64,000 nucleotides of DNA from the NCBI RefSeq assembly GCF_003402535.2, contig NZ_AP025170.1, positions 2,914,001 to 2,978,000 of the forward strand, in the 5' to 3' direction. Shown one piece after another: positions 49,842 through 59,546 of this stretch. The number at the start of each line of letters is the position of its first letter. Positions within the stretch are counted from its first letter, which is position 1. The DNA comes from Cupriavidus sp. P-10 (lineage in GTDB: Bacteria; Pseudomonadota; Gammaproteobacteria; Burkholderiales; Burkholderiaceae). Made by a program: the position numbers and the translations under genes. The notes under the pieces were generated by a model. The model was not told the DNA's origin, searched no databases, and was given only the letters and a program-made list of their open reading frames with translations.

Positions 49842-49994
49842 GTCGTTCCCCGTTATGGTTTGGTTGACTGCACAGAAGTCCACGCGGCGCATGCCGCCTT
49901 TGCCTGAATCATACAAGAGCCGGCGCGCCCCTCCGCCACTTGTCACGGGCTGGTGGGCGCCGACTCTGCGTGGACGGCCACGTATAATCGCCGG

Positions 49995-51995
49995 ATGCCT
50001 GATTCCGCCCGCCAAAGCCCCCTTCGCACTACCCAGCTGCCGCGCCCGATCCGTCCGTTGCCGGACCAGCTCATCAGCCAGATCGCCGCCGGCGAAGTGG
50101 TGGAGCGCCCGGCCTCGGTGGTCAAGGAGCTGCTGGAAAACGCGCTGGACGCCGGTGCCTCGCAGCTGGGCATCCGGCTGGAAGAAGGCGGCGTGCGGCG
50201 CATCGTCATCACCGACAACGGCTGCGGCATCCCTGCCGCCGAGTTGCCGGTGGCGCTGATGCGCCACGCCACCAGCAAGATTGCGTCGCTCGACGAACTG
50301 GAATCGGTACTGACACTGGGTTTCCGCGGCGAGGCGCTGGCCTCGATCGCTTCGGTATCCCAGCTTGCGCTGACCAGCCGCACCGCGGCCGATGCCCATG
50401 CCACGCAGGTCAGTGCCGATACCGGCACCGTACAGCCGTCGTCTGGCGGGGTCGGCACCTCGGTTGACGTGCAGCACCTCTACTTCAACACGCCAGCGCG
50501 CCGAAAGTTCCTGAAATCGGAACAAACCGAGCTGGGGCATTGCCTGGAGATGGTGCGCCGGGTGGCGCTGGCGCGGCCCGACGTGGCCATCTCGGTCCAC
50601 CACAACGGCAAGCCGCTGGAGCACTGGAACGCCGGCGACGTCGCCACCCGCACCGCGCAGGTGCTGGGCGGCGACTTCGCGCGGGCGCGGCTGCCGCTGG
50701 ACGAACAGGCCGATGCGCTGCACGTGTACGGCTTTGCCGGCCTGCCCACCGCGTCGCGCGGGCGGCCCGACCAGCAGTACTTCTTCGTCAACGGGCGCTT
50801 CGTGCGCGACAAGCTGCTCAACCACGCGGTGCGCAGCGCCTACCAGGACGTGCTGCACGGCGACCGCTTCCCGTCATACGTGCTGTGCCTGGACCTGCCG
50901 CCGGAGATGGTCGACGTCAACGTGCACCCGTCCAAGATCGAAGTGCGCTTCCGCGAATCGCGGGCGGTGCACCAGTTCATCTATCACGCGGTGCAGCGCA
51001 GCCTGGCACGCCAGGCCGGCGAGAAGGGCGACAGCCTGCATACCGATGACGACGGCGAGATCCGGCTGCCGGCCGCGGCAGCTTCTGGCGCGCGACCGCC
51101 GTTCGGCGGTGGTGGTGGCAGTGGCAGTGGCAGCGGTGGCCAGTGGGTCAATTACTCGGCGGCGCGGCAGACCGAGCTCGGCATCGCACAGCCACGCCAG
51201 GCCTACCTCGGCATGGTGCGCGACGCGACCGCGCCAGCGCCGCGTCCTTATGGCGTGGCCGGTGGCGGCTTTTCCGGTGGCGGCTTGCCCCGCGCTTCGG
51301 CTCAGCCGCCCGCCTGGCTGGCCGATGCGCAGGCCGCGCGCGCCGACGAGCCGCCCGGCCTGCTCGACCGCCTGCCACAGGCCTCCACCGACGCGGCAGA
51401 CGCCACTGACGACCACCCGCTTGGCTACGCCATCGCCCAGCTGCACGGCATCTATGTGCTGGCGCAGAATGCGCGCGGACTGGTGCTGGTGGACATGCAC
51501 GCCGCGCACGAACGGATCCTGTACGAGCAGATCAAGGCCGGCCTGGATGCGCGCGACCTGGCCGTGCAGCCACTGCTGATCCCGGTCACGCTGCCCGCCA
51601 GCCCGGTCGAGATCGGCGCGGCAGAGGAGCACCAGGAAACGCTGACGCTGCTCGGCTTCGACATCACGCCGGTATCGCCAACCACGCTGGCAGTGCGCGC
51701 CGTGCCCGCGCTGCTGCAACAGGCCGACGCCGAAGCACTGGCGCGCGACGTGCTGCGCGACCTGCACGCCTACGGCGGCTCGCGCGTGCTGGCCGAGCGC
51801 CGCAACGAACTGCTGGCCACGCTCGCCTGCCATAGCGCGGTGCGCGCCAACCGCAAGCTCACCATCGAGGAAATGAACGCGCTGCTGCGCCAGATGGAGC
51901 AGACCGAGCGCGCCGACCAGTGCAACCACGGCCGCCCGACCTGGGTGCAGCTGACCGTGACCGAGCTGGACCGGCTGTTCCTTCGCGGCCAGTAA
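49995..51995 (+). CDS. mutL: DNA mismatch repair protein MutL
   Basis: A 666-residue GHKL ATPase. The N-terminal domain has [33 protein letters not shown] and [14 protein letters not shown] long low-complexity linker (Gly/Ser/Pro, about 355-480) joins the C-terminal dimerisation domain. That domain has [12 protein letters not shown] from residue 500, fitting the DxHA-X2-E-X4-E metal motif of endonuclease-type MutL, as expected where no MutH exists. ATG 49995 is used. miaA starts 47 bases after the stop. Confidence 0.96.
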   Translation: MPDSARQSPLRTTQLPRPIRPLPDQLISQIAAGEVVERPASVVKELLENALDAGASQLGIRLEEGGVRRIVITDNGCGIPAAELPVALMRHATSKIASLDELESVLTLGFRGEALASIASVSQLALTSRTAADAHATQVSADTGTVQPSSGGVGTSVDVQHLYFNTPARRKFLKSEQTELGHCLEMVRRVALARPDVAISVHHNGKPLEHWNAGDVATRTAQVLGGDFARARLPLDEQADALHVYGFAGLPTASRGRPDQQYFFVNGRFVRDKLLNHAVRSAYQDVLHGDRFPSYVLCLDLPPEMVDVNVHPSKIEVRFRESRAVHQFIYHAVQRSLARQAGEKGDSLHTDDDGEIRLPAAAASGARPPFGGGGGSGSGSGGQWVNYSAARQTELGIAQPRQAYLGMVRDATAPAPRPYGVAGGGFSGGGLPRASAQPPAWLADAQAARADEPPGLLDRLPQASTDAADATDDHPLGYAIAQLHGIYVLAQNARGLVLVDMHAAHERILYEQIKAGLDARDLAVQPLLIPVTLPASPVEIGAAEEHQETLTLLGFDITPVSPTTLAVRAVPALLQQADAEALARDVLRDLHAYGGSRVLAERRNELLATLACHSAVRANRKLTIEEMNALLRQMEQTERADQCNHGRPTWVQLTVTELDRLFLRGQ

Positions 51996-52042
51996 GCTGC
52001 GCACTCCACCGATTCGCACCGATTTGCACCGACCTGCCGACG

Positions 52043-53011
52043 ATGTCCGCCGTACCTGACGATTCCACCACGCTTCCGCCCGTGGTCTGCCTGCTCGGGC
52101 CCACCGCCTCGGGCAAGACCGCCGCCGCGCTGGCGCTGGCGGCCGACGCGCCGGTGGAGATCATCAGCCTGGACTCCGCGCTGGTGTACCGCGAGATGGA
52201 CATCGGCACGGCCAAACCCACGCCTGAGGAACTGGCCGCTGCGCCGCACCACCTGGTCGACATCATCGACCCGGCCGACAGCTATTCCGCCGCGCAGTTC
52301 GTCACCGATGCCGAGCGCCTGATCGGCGAGATCCGCGCGCGCGGCAACGTGCCGCTGATCGTGGGTGGCACCATGCTCTACTACAAGGCGTTGACGCAGG
52401 GGCTGAACGACCTGCCGCAGGCCAACCCCGCCGTGCGCGCCGAACTCGACCAGCTTGCCGCGGAACAAGGCTGGCCGGCGCTGCACGCCATGCTGGCGCA
52501 AGTCGACCCCGTTACCGCGGCGCGCCTGGCGCCCAACGATGCGCAGCGCATCCAGCGCGCGCTGGAAATCCACCGGCTTTCCGGCCAGCCGATGTCGGCG
52601 CTGCTGGCCCGCCAGGCCGAGGGCCGCACCTTTGCCGGCGCCGCCGACCAGCGCTACCGCGTGATCGCGCTCGAGCCCTCGGACCGGCTGGCACTGCATG
52701 CGCGCATCGCGCAGCGCTACGACGCCATGCTGGCCAGCGGCTTTCTCGACGAAGTCCGCCGCCTGCGTATGCGTGACGACCTCCATCCGGGGCTGCCGTC
52801 GATCCGCTGCGTCGGCTACCGGCAGGTGTGGGAATACCTCGACGGCGAGTGCGACTACGACACCATGCGCGAGCGCGGCATCGCCGCCACGCGCCAGCTG
52901 TGCAAGCGCCAGCTGACCTGGCTGCGCAGCACGCCGGAGCGGCTGGTGGTGGACTGCCTGGCGCCAGGCTATGTCGACGAGGTGCGCAAGCTGGCGGAGT
53001 TCGGCCGCTGA
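52043..53011 (+). CDS. miaA: tRNA dimethylallyltransferase
   Basis: Enzyme of 322 aa that adds the dimethylallyl group to A37 of tRNAs reading UNN codons. [17 protein letters not shown] (P-loop), [18 protein letters not shown] and the C-terminal [14 protein letters not shown] are typical. It forms the classical mutL-miaA pair. ATG 52043 lies after the mutL stop; the longer frame starting inside mutL is not needed. Confidence 0.96.
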   Translation: MSAVPDDSTTLPPVVCLLGPTASGKTAAALALAADAPVEIISLDSALVYREMDIGTAKPTPEELAAAPHHLVDIIDPADSYSAAQFVTDAERLIGEIRARGNVPLIVGGTMLYYKALTQGLNDLPQANPAVRAELDQLAAEQGWPALHAMLAQVDPVTAARLAPNDAQRIQRALEIHRLSGQPMSALLARQAEGRTFAGAADQRYRVIALEPSDRLALHARIAQRYDAMLASGFLDEVRRLRMRDDLHPGLPSIRCVGYRQVWEYLDGECDYDTMRERGIAATRQLCKRQLTWLRSTPERLVVDCLAPGYVDEVRKLAEFGR

Positions 53012-53067
53012 CGGCAATGTGATGCGCAGGCGATAATCGCGGATCCTGCTCTTCCCGATCGCCAGAC

Positions 53068-53583
53068 ATGTCCAGACCCGCCTTCACCCTGCGCCCCGCC
53101 ACCGCTGCCGACAGCGAAACCCTGTTCAACCTGATCTTTGCGCTGGCCGAGTACGAGAAGCTGACGCATATCGTCGAAGCCACCCCGCAAAAGATCCAGG
53201 AAGCCCTGTTCGGCGCCACGCCGCACGCCGAGGCAGTGCTGGTCGAAGTGGAAACTGAAGTCGAAACCGGCGGCGCACCCAGGGCGGTCGGCTTCGCCCT
53301 CTTCTTCCATAATTTTTCCACCTTCCTCGCCAGGCCCGGCCTGTACCTGGAAGACCTGTACGTCGACCCGGCCTGGCGTGGCCACGGCCTGGGCAAGGCC
53401 TTGCTGCAGCACCTGGCCGCGCTGGCGGTCGAGCGCGGTTGCGGCCGTTTCGAGTGGTCGGTGCTGGACTGGAACCAGCCGTCGATCGATTTCTACCAGG
53501 CCATGGGCGCCGACGTGCTGCCCGACTGGCGCATTTGCCGCGTGACCGGCGACGCGCTGGCCAAGCTGGGCCAATCGAAGTAA
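53068..53583 (+). CDS. GNAT family N-acetyltransferase
   Basis: A 171-residue acetyltransferase. The acetyl-CoA motif is YLEDLYVDPAWRGHGLGKALLQHLA, followed by WNQPSIDFYQAMGA. It resembles the thialysine/spermidine-spermine N-acetyltransferase (SSAT2-like) branch in FRLRPATAADSE-like start and YLEDLYV, but the substrate is unproven. It lies 56 bases after miaA and could be part of that transcript. Confidence 0.82.
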   Translation: MSRPAFTLRPATAADSETLFNLIFALAEYEKLTHIVEATPQKIQEALFGATPHAEAVLVEVETEVETGGAPRAVGFALFFHNFSTFLARPGLYLEDLYVDPAWRGHGLGKALLQHLAALAVERGCGRFEWSVLDWNQPSIDFYQAMGADVLPDWRICRVTGDALAKLGQSK

Positions 53584-53633
53584 ATCCGCCGGCGCGGCAA
53601 CCGGTCCACCACCGGTGTTATACACTTGACGGC

Positions 53634-53648
53634 AAGCCGCCATACAAT
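53634..53648. promoter_or_regulatory. Operator-like motif at the GntR/FCD regulator gene
   Basis: AAGCCGCCATACAAT repeats 14 of 15 bases of AAACCGCCATACAAT at 59664-59678, upstream of the MHS-type transporter at the other end of the cluster. It includes TACAAT, a possible -10 for the regulator gene, so the regulator may autorepress. Confidence 0.5.
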
Positions 53649-53694
53649 GACGGCACCGAATGTCTTTTTTTCGGACCACCCGCGCCGACCCGCC

Positions 53695-54441
53695 ATGCCA
53701 CGAACCAAAACCGACCAGCCTGCCGCGCCCGCGCTGGGCAACGCCAATGAAGCCGATGCGGACAACGCGCGCGGTGCATCGGTAGAGGAAATCGCCGACC
53801 GCATCCTGACCGCGATCTGGGAACACCGGCTGCCGCCCGGCACCAAGCTGGTCGAGGAAAAACTGGGCGGCGTGTTCGGCGTCAGCCGCACCAAGGTGCG
53901 GCTGGCCTTTGGCAAGCTGGCCCACGAGGGTGTGCTGACCGTGCACCCGAACCGCGGCACCTTTGTATCGAGCCCGAGCGTGGCCGAAGCGCGGCAGGTG
54001 CTGCATTCGCGCCGCCTGCTCGAACCGGCGCTGGTGCGCGACCTCGCCGGCGCGATCGGTCCGGCGGGGCTGCAGGCGCTGCGCGCGACCACGCGCGAGG
54101 AAGCGCAGGCGCGCGACAGCAACGACCGGCGCGCCATCATCCGGCTGTCCGGCGAATTCCATTGCAGGCTGGCGGAACTGACCGGCAACCAGTATCTCGG
54201 CAAGTACATGCGCGAGCTGTGCTCGCTGACGTGCCTGATCATCGCGCTGTATGACGCCCCGGGCGTGCCCTCGTGCCCGCATCACGAGCACGACGATATC
54301 GTCGATGCGCTGGAAGCCGGCGATGGCGAGCGCGTGGCGCGGCTGATGGACGAGCACCTCGGGCATGTCGAGAGCACGCTGCGGCTGGAATTGCCGGCTG
54401 AAGAGAAAGTGGACCTGGAAGCGGTGTTCGCCGCGGTGTAA
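53695..54441 (+). CDS. GntR-family transcriptional regulator (FCD type)
   Basis: About 248 residues (258-265 if an earlier start is used). The N-terminal winged helix reads DRILTAIWEHRLPPGTKLVEEKLGGVFGVSRTKVRLAFGKLAHEGVL, and the C-terminal FCD helical domain binds an effector, with HCR and HHEHDDIVDALEAGD metal-like His residues. ATG 53647 is in frame but overlaps the putative -10, so I use 53695; neither has a strong Shine-Dalgarno. It is convergent with the racemase-like gene and probably controls the catabolic cluster. Confidence 0.88.
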   Translation: MPRTKTDQPAAPALGNANEADADNARGASVEEIADRILTAIWEHRLPPGTKLVEEKLGGVFGVSRTKVRLAFGKLAHEGVLTVHPNRGTFVSSPSVAEARQVLHSRRLLEPALVRDLAGAIGPAGLQALRATTREEAQARDSNDRRAIIRLSGEFHCRLAELTGNQYLGKYMRELCSLTCLIIALYDAPGVPSCPHHEHDDIVDALEAGDGERVARLMDEHLGHVESTLRLELPAEEKVDLEAVFAAV

Positions 54442-54447
54442 GGCCGG

Positions 54448-54476
54448 CGTCATTCCCGCGGCGCGCGGGAATGACG
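54448..54476. repeat. ATTCCC/GGGAAT-type palindrome
   Basis: A 13-bp perfect stem (54448-54460 with 54464-54476) with loop GCG and outer sequence CGTCATTCCCGCG. It resembles the widespread dRS3-like ATTCCC-N-GGGAAT repeats of beta- and gammaproteobacteria. It lies between convergent genes and may also act as a terminator, although it has no T run. Confidence 0.6.
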
Positions 54477-54504
54477 CGGTGGTGACAAGGTGGTGATAGC
54501 CCGC

Positions 54505-55248
54505 TCAGCGGTGCTCGATGCGCGCCGCCAGCGCCTGCGCCAGGCCGATCGTCGGCTTGGCACCCGGACGACGGAACGTTCCCGCCGTGGCCTTGCGCGG
54601 CTGCAGCGCAACCAGCGCCTCTGCCTGCTTGACCGCGGCGGCCATCTGGTCGACCACCGGCACCGGGATACGGTCGCGCACGCGCGCGGCAAGGCCCGCC
54701 AGCGGTGCGCCGGCCAGGATCACCACATCGGCCTCGTCTTCCACCACGGCGCGGTTGGCCAGCTCCACCAGCACGGCTTCCTTTTCTTCCTGCACGTCCG
54801 ATACCGAGGCAAAGCTGCCGTCGAGCATGCGGATCCCGGCCAGCCGGCCGCGCAAGCCATGCATGTCCACGCACTCCTCGTACCACGGCCCGAGCGCGCG
54901 CGCGAAGGTAACGATCGAGAAGCGCCGGCCCAGCATGCAGGCCGACAGCATGGCCGCCTCGGCCATGCCCACCACCGGCAGGTCAAACAGTTCGCGCGCG
55001 CCCATCAGGCCGGGATCGCCAAAGGCGGCGATGATCGCTGCGTCGAATTCCGTGTGGCGCTCCGCCAGCATCTCCAGCGCGATGGCGCCGCCTATCTGCG
55101 CCTCGGCGCGCGTGGCGATATAGGGCACGCCACGGCTGGCGGTCAGCGGCACCAGCTCGGTGCCGGGCGCTGCCACCGGCGTGGCCGCGGCCATCAGCCG
55201 CGCGGTGATGCCTTCGCTGGTATTGGGATTGAGGACAAGGATTCGCAT
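54505..55248 (-). CDS. Asp/Glu/hydantoin racemase (HyuE)-like protein
   Basis: A 247-residue member of the Asp/Glu/hydantoin racemase superfamily: MRILVLNPNTSEGITARL and GVPYIATRAEAQIGG are typical. The two regions that normally hold the catalytic cysteines read IIAAFGDPGL (A75 at the usual Cys) and VVILAGAPLAG (G180 at the usual Cys). Both cysteines are therefore absent, and a two-Cys racemase mechanism looks impossible. It may be a decarboxylase-, hydrolase- or isomerase-like derivative. Start ATG 55248. The gap to the amidase stop is 35 bases, so it is the last gene of the minus-strand cluster. Confidence 0.8.
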   Translation of the reverse strand: MRILVLNPNTSEGITARLMAAATPVAAPGTELVPLTASRGVPYIATRAEAQIGGAIALEMLAERHTEFDAAIIAAFGDPGLMGARELFDLPVVGMAEAAMLSACMLGRRFSIVTFARALGPWYEECVDMHGLRGRLAGIRMLDGSFASVSDVQEEKEAVLVELANRAVVEDEADVVILAGAPLAGLAARVRDRIPVPVVDQMAAAVKQAEALVALQPRKATAGTFRRPGAKPTIGLAQALAARIEHR

Positions 55249-55283
55249 ATCGTTGTTATCCGTGGTTCCGTAGTTTTCCGAAG

Positions 55284-56681
55284 TTAGCCATTGGCGACGC
55301 CGGGCCGCGCCGCGAGCACGCGTTCGGCAAGCCTGGCGGCGGCCAGCACGGTGCGGTCGGCGCCGCGCGGGCCCGCAATCTGCAGGCCCACCGGCAGGCC
55401 GTCGCGGCCGCTGCCGCAAGGCACCGAGATGGCCGGGGCCAGCGCATGGTTGAAGAAAGGGGTGAATACCGCATGGGCGCGCGGCTCGACGGCAACGCCG
55501 CCGATCCGTTCCGGGCCGAGCCGGTCGTTGCGCCACGCCACGCACGGCGTGGTCGGGCACAGCAGCAGGTCGTAGCGGGTAAAGAATTCCGCCATGGCCA
55601 GCGCGATCTGGTGGCTGGCTTCGCGCGCGCGCGCCACGTCGGCGCCGGTCCACGCCAGCCCACGCTCGATCTGGCGCGCGACGTCGGGATCGAACACGTC
55701 CGGATCGCGGCGCCAGGCTTCGCCGTAGAGATTGGCCAGCCCGACATGCTGCAGCGGCATCAGCGCTGCCTCGTCGGCGCCCTGCGGCCAGACCGGATCG
55801 GCCAGCTCGATGCCCAGGCCGGCAGCCTGCAGCCGCGCCACCGCGTTCGCGCAGGCCTCGGCGACGTCATCGTCGACCGGCGTATCGAAGCCCAGCCGCG
55901 GGCTCATAGCGATCCTGAGCGTATGCAGCGGGCGCTCGGCTGCCAGGCTGAAGCCGAGCGTATCGGGATCGCGCGCATCGGCGCCGGCCAATACCTCGAA
56001 CATCAGCGCCGCATCGCTCACGGTACGCGTGATCGGCGCGATCACCTGGATGCCGTTGAAGGCGTGCGCAAAGCCGACCGCGTCGGGGATCGCGCCGTAG
56101 GACGGCTTGAAGCCGACCACGCCGGCGTGCGCGGGCGGGCGCCGGCTGGAGCCGCCGCCATCGGTGCCCAGCGCCAGCGGCGCCATGCCGGCGGCCACTG
56201 CCACTGCGCAGCCGCCGGACGACCCGCCAGCGGTCAGCGTGGCGTCGAGCGGATGGTGCGTCAGGCCGTAGACCTTGTTGGTGGTCAGGCCCTTGCAGGC
56301 GAATTCCGAAGTATTGCCCATGCCGAGCACGATCGCGCCCGCGCGGCGCAGGCGCTCGACGGCAATCGCATCGGCCGGGGCGATAAAGTCGCGGTACAGC
56401 TGCGAGCCCTGCGTGACGCGGCGGCCCTGGCTCCAGATCACGTCCTTGACGATCACCGGCACGCCCGCCAGCAGCGGGCGCTCGCCCTGCGCCAGCCGCG
56501 CGCGCAACTGCGCCAGGTCGGCATCGATGAGTTCCTGGCGTTGTTCGAAGACGGCGTTGAGCTGCTCGTTGCGCGCCGCGATGCGGGCCTGGAACGCGGC
56601 CACCACCTCGGCGGGATCGAGGCGGCCGGCGGCCACGCGGCCGGCGATGGCGGCGGCGTCCAGGCTGTTGGTCAGTTCCAT
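55284..56681 (-). CDS. Amidase-signature family hydrolase
   Basis: A 465-residue amidase. The Ser-cisSer-Lys triad is readable as K79 (VIVKD), S154 in GGSSGG and S178 in TDGGGSS. The last motif differs from the usual DTGGSIR, having DGGGSSR. It probably hydrolyses an amide or carbamoyl compound produced by the neighbouring cyclic amidohydrolase. I take ATG 56681 (MELTNSLD); the frame is open to 56783 and overlaps the hydantoinase stop. The substrate is unknown. Confidence 0.85.
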   Translation of the reverse strand: MELTNSLDAAAIAGRVAAGRLDPAEVVAAFQARIAARNEQLNAVFEQRQELIDADLAQLRARLAQGERPLLAGVPVIVKDVIWSQGRRVTQGSQLYRDFIAPADAIAVERLRRAGAIVLGMGNTSEFACKGLTTNKVYGLTHHPLDATLTAGGSSGGCAVAVAAGMAPLALGTDGGGSSRRPPAHAGVVGFKPSYGAIPDAVGFAHAFNGIQVIAPITRTVSDAALMFEVLAGADARDPDTLGFSLAAERPLHTLRIAMSPRLGFDTPVDDDVAEACANAVARLQAAGLGIELADPVWPQGADEAALMPLQHVGLANLYGEAWRRDPDVFDPDVARQIERGLAWTGADVARAREASHQIALAMAEFFTRYDLLLCPTTPCVAWRNDRLGPERIGGVAVEPRAHAVFTPFFNHALAPAISVPCGSGRDGLPVGLQIAGPRGADRTVLAAARLAERVLAARPGVANG

Positions 56682-56725
56682 ATCGGCAGTGTCGGTCAAA
56701 TCATCGGAAATGCCAGGCCGCACCG

Positions 56726-58174
56726 TCACAGGCTGCCGCCCGAGGTGCGGTAGCGTGGCCGCGCCATCTCCGGCAGCGCGCACGGCAGGAACTCGCCATG
56801 GCCGGCCTCGGCGCGCACTTCGCCCTCATGCGCGACGACCTTGCCGCGCACCAGCGTGGTCACCGGCCAACCGGTCACGCGCAGCCCTTCATACGGCGTG
56901 TAGTCGACCGCGTGGTGCAGGTCGGTGTTGCGGATCTGCACTTCGCGCTGCGGGTCCCACAGCACCAGGTCGGCGTCGGCGCCGATGGCGATGGTGCCCT
57001 TGCGCGGATGCAGGCCGTACAGCTTGGCGGGATTGGTCGAGGTCAGCGCCACAAACTGGTTCACCGAGATGCGCCCGCCGTTGACACCCGCCGAGAACAG
57101 CAGCGGCAGGCGGGTTTCCAGGCCCGGGATGCCGTTCGGGATGTACTGGAACGGCACCTCCTTGCCACCGGGCTTCTTGCCCTCGGGGTCTTCGTAGCGG
57201 AACGGCGCGTGGTCGGATGAGAAGATCGTGAACAGGCCGTCGGCCAGCCCGTCCCAGATCACCTCCTGGTTGCTGCGGTCGCGCGGCGGCGGGCTGCAGA
57301 CGCACTTGGCGCCGTGGTAGCCGGGTTGATCCAGGTCCTCGGCGGTCAGGAACAGGTATTGCGGGCAGGTCTCGGCAAAGATCTTCATGCCGCGGTTGCG
57401 GGCCCAGCGGATCTGCTCCACCGCTTCCTTGCCGGAGACGTGGACGATCAGGATCGGCACGTCGACCAGCTCGGAGAACGTGATGGCGCGGTGCGTGGCC
57501 TCGCGTTCGATCGCCATCGGCCGGGCCAGCGCATGGAAGCGCGGCGCGGTGTTGCCGGCGGCCTCCAGCTTGTCGGTCAGCCACGCGATGCAGTCGGAAT
57601 TCTCGGCGTGCACCATCACCAGCGCACCTTCCTGGCGCGCCACCGACAGCACCTCGAGGATCTCGCGGTCGTCGAGCTTGAGGTCGTCGTAGGTCATGTA
57701 GATCTTGAACGACGAATAACCCTCGCGGATCAGCCCCGGCAACTCGTCCTGCAGCACGGCATGGGTCGGGTCGGCAACGATCAGGTGGAAAGCGTAGTCC
57801 ACCACCGACTTGCCGCCGGCGCGACGATGGTAGTCGTCCACCGCCGCGCGCAGCGAATGGCCCTTCTCCTGCGCGGCAAACGGGATCACGGTGGTGGTGC
57901 CGCCGCATGCGGCCGAGACTGAGCCGGTGCGGAAATCGTCGGCCATCCTGAGGCCCTCCGGCATGGGCTGGTCCAGGTGGCAGTGCGCATCGACGCCGCC
58001 GGGCAGCACCAGCTTGCCGCTGGCGTCGATGACCTGCGCGGCTTCGCCCAAGTCCAGGCCGAGCTGCACGATGCGGCCGCCGTTGACGGCGATGTCGCAT
58101 TGCATGGTGTCGCTGGCGGTCACCACGGTGCCGTTGCGGATGATCAGGTCAAACTGTTTCACGATGTTCGTCAC
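56726..58174 (-). CDS. hydA: Dihydropyrimidinase/hydantoinase
   Basis: Cyclic amidohydrolase (482 aa) that opens dihydropyrimidine or hydantoin rings to N-carbamoyl amino acids. Zn ligands: H64/H66 in DAHCH, the carboxylated K157 in SSFKIYMTYDD, H189 in VHAE, H245 in VHVSG and D321 in SSDHAPF. Length and all ligands are conserved, so it should be active. It is the first gene after the transporter, 43 bases downstream of its stop. Confidence 0.93.
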   Translation of the reverse strand: MTNIVKQFDLIIRNGTVVTASDTMQCDIAVNGGRIVQLGLDLGEAAQVIDASGKLVLPGGVDAHCHLDQPMPEGLRMADDFRTGSVSAACGGTTTVIPFAAQEKGHSLRAAVDDYHRRAGGKSVVDYAFHLIVADPTHAVLQDELPGLIREGYSSFKIYMTYDDLKLDDREILEVLSVARQEGALVMVHAENSDCIAWLTDKLEAAGNTAPRFHALARPMAIEREATHRAITFSELVDVPILIVHVSGKEAVEQIRWARNRGMKIFAETCPQYLFLTAEDLDQPGYHGAKCVCSPPPRDRSNQEVIWDGLADGLFTIFSSDHAPFRYEDPEGKKPGGKEVPFQYIPNGIPGLETRLPLLFSAGVNGGRISVNQFVALTSTNPAKLYGLHPRKGTIAIGADADLVLWDPQREVQIRNTDLHHAVDYTPYEGLRVTGWPVTTLVRGKVVAHEGEVRAEAGHGEFLPCALPEMARPRYRTSGGSL

Positions 58175-58217
58175 GTAAGGAAATTGGGGGGCGCGCGCGG
58201 CGCGCCCGGGGCTGTAT

Positions 58218-59546
58218 TCAGCGGTCTGCGTCGGACAGGTGCATGCGCGCGGTTTCGCGTGCGGCGGCCGCGGCGACTGCGATCAGCGCGCACACCACCG
58301 CCAGGTAGATCGCCACCGGCGCCGTGCTGCCGTAGCGGTCGAGCAGGCCCACCGCGATCAGCGGGGCCAGTGCGCCGCCGAACACGCCGGCGAACTGGAA
58401 GCCGAGCGAGGCACCGGTGACGCGCACCCGGGTGGCAAACAGCTCGGGGAGGAACGAGGCCAGCGGCGAGAACATGAACGACACCAGCACCATGCCGACG
58501 AACGAGGCCAGCATGATCAGGGCCGGGCTGCCGGTCTTGATCATGGCGAAGAAGACAAAGGCCCACACCGCGCCGCCGATGCCGCCGATCATCAGCACCG
58601 GGCGGCGCCCGATGCGGTCAGCCAGCAGGCCGGCGACCGGGATGAACAGGATCTGCGCCACCGCGCCCAGCAGCACCGCATTGAGCGCGATGCTCTTGGG
58701 CAGGCCCAGCTTGGTCGGCACGAAGTACAGCAGGAACAGCGTGAATACGTAGAAGGCGATATCGCCGCCCAGCCGCGCACCGAACGCGATCAGCAGCTGC
58801 TTCTTGTAGTTGCGCAGCACTTCCATGATGGGTGCGCGCGCTTCGGCATGCGATTCCTCCAGCTTCTCGAACATGCCGGATTCCTGCACGTTGGAGCGGA
58901 TGTAGAGCCCGACGCCGACCAGCAGCGCCGACATCAGGAACGGCACGCGCCAGCCCCAGCTGAGAAACGCTTCTTCCGATACCTGCCACGTCACCAGCGC
59001 GAACACGCCGTTGGCCAGCAGCAGGCCGATCGGCGCCGCCAACTGCACCAGGCTGCCGAGGATCCCGCGCCGCTTACCTTCGGGATCGAGCTCGTTGACC
59101 ATGATCGCCGCCCCGCCCCACTCGCCGCCCAGCGCCAGGCCCTGCACCACGCGCAGCAGCACCAGCAGCAGCGGCGCCAGCGCGCCGGCCGCGGCGTAGG
59201 TCGGCAGCAGGCCGATGCCGAAGGTGGCCAGGCCCATCATCAGCAGCGTGATGATCAGGATCGACTTGCGGCCCATCTTGTCGCCGAAGTGGCCGAAGAT
59301 CGCCGCGCCCAGCGGCCGCGCCACGAACGCCACGCCATAACTGGCGAACGACAGCAGGGTCGCGGTCAGCGGGTCGCTCTGCGGGAAAAACAGCTTCGGG
59401 AAGACCAGCGCTGCGGCCGATCCGTAAATGAAGTGGTCGTAGAACTCCAGCGTGGTGCCAGCAAGGCTGGCCCCGGCGACGCGCGCCACTGACTGTTTCT
59501 GGGCCGACGCGCCTTTTTCCGCGGCGTCGATGCTGACTGCTTGCAT
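58218..59546 (-). CDS. MFS transporter, metabolite:H+ symporter (MHS) family
   Basis: A 442-residue 12-span permease. TLEFYDHFIYGSAAALVFPKLFFP and the loop RPLGAAIFGHFGDKMGRKSIL mark the MHS subfamily. Start ATG 59546, with GGAGG 6 bases upstream. It leads the transporter-hydantoinase-amidase-racemase-like transcript and should import the cluster's substrate (cyclic ureide, imide or a dicarboxylate) with protons. Confidence 0.92.
   Translation of the reverse strand: MQAVSIDAAEKGASAQKQSVARVAGASLAGTTLEFYDHFIYGSAAALVFPKLFFPQSDPLTATLLSFASYGVAFVARPLGAAIFGHFGDKMGRKSILIITLLMMGLATFGIGLLPTYAAAGALAPLLLVLLRVVQGLALGGEWGGAAIMVNELDPEGKRRGILGSLVQLAAPIGLLLANGVFALVTWQVSEEAFLSWGWRVPFLMSALLVGVGLYIRSNVQESGMFEKLEESHAEARAPIMEVLRNYKKQLLIAFGARLGGDIAFYVFTLFLLYFVPTKLGLPKSIALNAVLLGAVAQILFIPVAGLLADRIGRRPVLMIGGIGGAVWAFVFFAMIKTGSPALIMLASFVGMVLVSFMFSPLASFLPELFATRVRVTGASLGFQFAGVFGGALAPLIAVGLLDRYGSTAPVAIYLAVVCALIAVAAAAARETARMHLSDADR

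Noticed and set aside
49842..50858. N-terminal extension of the DedA frame
   Set aside because: It is antisense to mutL and lacks any recognised domain.
53626..53648. TTGACG/TACAAT as a promoter for the GntR/FCD gene
   Set aside because: The spacing is only 11 bases, too short for sigma-70; TACAAT alone may still be a -10.
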